A stretch of DNA of 5,686 nt from Marinosulfonomonas sp. (GTDB lineage: Bacteria; Pseudomonadota; Alphaproteobacteria; Rhodobacterales; Rhodobacteraceae), in NCBI GenBank assembly GCA_015494385.1, contig WGBJ01000373.1, positions 1 through 5,686 on the forward strand, read 5' to 3'. This document shows positions 4,876-5,686 of the stretch, one piece after another. Made by a program: the position numbers and the translations under genes. The notes under the pieces are model-generated. The model had not been told where the DNA came from. It saw nothing but the letters and a program-made list of their open reading frames with translations, and searched no databases. How positions within the stretch are numbered: the first letter of the stretch is position 1; the number at the start of each line of letters is the position of its first letter.

Positions 4876-4900
4876 GATATTTAGGGAACAAAGATGGGGT
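4876..4900 (-). repeat. 3'-end element, copy 2 (after mazG)
   Basis: Contains TATTTAGGG at 4878-4886, then AACAAAGATGGGGT, whose last base is the first base of the mazG stop codon complement. On the transcribed strand this is CCCCATCTTTGTTCCCTAAATA immediately after the stop in shortened form (positions 4899 down to 4878), followed by GC-rich CCCGCGCGGCAGCGC. It matches copy 1 at 3731-3755 at 19 of 25 positions by hand alignment. The shared position at gene ends suggests a transcript 3'-end role. Confidence 0.55.
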
Positions 4901-5686
4901 TATTCTTCGGATTTGACCTGATCCCATAGCGCGTCCATTTCCGCCAGATCGGATTGGGACGGGGTTTTGCCGCGTTCGGCCAGTTTGGATTCCACCGCTT
5001 CGAACCGGCGGGTGAATTTGGCGTTGGCGCGGCGCAGGGCGGCTTCGGGGTCAAGGCCCAGATGGCGGCCAAGGTTGGCCATCACGAACAAAAGGTCACC
5101 GTATTCTTCCTCGACCTTGTCCTGAGGCAAGGTTTCCCTGGCCTCGACCAACTCGCGGGATTCCTCGTTTATTTTGTCCAGCACTTCGGTGGTCGAGGGC
5201 CAGTCGAACCCCACACGGGCGGCGCGTTTTTGCAGTTTCAGCGCGCGGAGCAGGGCGGGCAGGCCGATGGCAACCCCGTCCAGCGTGCCGGCTTCGGCTT
5301 TGCCGGCGCGCTCTTTGGCCTTGATGGCCTCCCAATCAGCGGTTTGTTGTTCGGCGGATTTGTCGCGGCTCTCGTCGCCAAACACATGCGGATGGCGGGC
5401 GACCATTTTGTCGGCAATGGCGCGGGTGACGGTTTCAAAGGTGAAATGCCCCGCTTCCTCGCCCATCGCGGTGTGATAGACGACCTGCAGCAGCAGATCG
5501 CCCAATTCGCCCTCAAGATCGGCCATGTCGCCGCGTTCGATGGCGTCGGCCACCTCGTAGGCTTCTTCGATCGTGTAGGGCGCGATGCTGGCAAAATCCT
5601 GCTCAATGTCCCACGGACAACCGGTTTTCGGATCACGCAGCCGGCGCATGATTTCCAGCAGGCGGGGGATACCACCGTCGGGGTTA
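4900..5686 (-). CDS. mazG: Nucleoside triphosphate pyrophosphohydrolase MazG (5' end cut by window edge)
   Basis: MazG is a cytosolic, Mg-dependent enzyme that hydrolyses NTPs and dNTPs to monophosphate plus pyrophosphate, cleaning abnormal nucleotides and affecting ppGpp levels in E. coli. 261 residues are visible, reading from N-P-D-G-G-I-P-R-L-L-E-I-M at the edge. The ATG at 5649 is internal: the frame stays open upstream and the extra residues fit the usual MazG N-terminus. Two tandem MazG domains are seen. In domain 1, after GCPWD, come EEAYE (40-44 counting visible residues) and ELGDLLLQ (60-67). In domain 2, ESRELVEA (175-182) and EEEYGDLLF (192-200) carry the E-x-x-E and E-x-x-D metal ligands. 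Full-length MazG is about 260-280 residues, so only a short N-terminal piece is missing. The iron-binding-protein gene begins 130 nt downstream with its own promoter, so co-transcription is not required. Confidence 0.95.
   Translation of the reverse strand, partial: NPDGGIPRLLEIMRRLRDPKTGCPWDIEQDFASIAPYTIEEAYEVADAIERGDMADLEGELGDLLLQVVYHTAMGEEAGHFTFETVTRAIADKMVARHPHVFGDESRDKSAEQQTADWEAIKAKERAGKAEAGTLDGVAIGLPALLRALKLQKRAARVGFDWPSTTEVLDKINEESRELVEARETLPQDKVEEEYGDLLFVMANLGRHLGLDPEAALRRANAKFTRRFEAVESKLAERGKTPSQSDLAEMDALWDQVKSEE

Noticed and set aside
5649..5649. ATG at 5649 as the mazG start
   Set aside because: The frame is open to the window edge, and the upstream residues GGIPRLLEI fit the conserved MazG N-terminus, so this Met is internal.

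Overview
The window looks like chromosomal DNA of an alphaproteobacterium, most likely of the Rhodobacterales/Roseobacter type. The basis is the overall protein style, the high GC of most genes, and the short C/U-rich 3'-end motif that follows two of the genes. This placement is inferred from pattern recognition, not from a search. All complete genes belong to ordinary families except one uncharacterised membrane protein. I see no CRISPR array, tRNA, rRNA, insertion sequence, toxin-antitoxin pair or defence cassette, and no convincing new multi-gene system.

Left part (1-920): a divergent gene probably starts at 18 and runs off the left edge on the minus strand. A 122-nt shared leader carries a two-part inverted repeat. 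It is followed by a complete plus-strand HpcH/HpaI-family aldolase (141-920) with all expected catalytic and metal-binding residues. Its stop codon overlaps the stop codon of a convergent LysR-type regulator.

Middle (917-2647), all minus strand: a two-helix membrane protein of unknown function (1852-2280), then 41 nt, then the LysR regulator (917-1810). Upstream of them lies a 367-nt AT-richer gap with several dyads and no supportable gene. This block is visibly lower in GC than its flanks and may be a later insertion.

Right part (2648-5686), all minus strand: reading in the direction of transcription, mazG (3' end at 4900, 5' end beyond the right edge), then a periplasmic Fe(3+)-type substrate-binding protein (4769-3768), then a cytosolic nucleoside hydrolase (3592-2648). 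The binding-protein gene has the best promoter in the window (TTGACC, 17 nt, TTTAAC), with a 6+6 bp dyad over its -35 box. No permease or ATPase gene lies beside it. The mazG and binding-protein stop codons are each followed by a related 25-nt C/U-rich element and then GC-rich sequence, which looks like a genus- or family-specific 3'-end repeat.

Functionally the genes are mixed: aldol cleavage of 2-oxo acids, ribonucleoside salvage, ferric iron capture and NTP-pool clean-up. Each probably forms its own short transcription unit. The observations most worth a second look are the 3'-end repeat pair, the operator-like promoter of the orphan iron-binding protein, the membrane-protein/LysR pair, and the structured leader of the aldolase gene.
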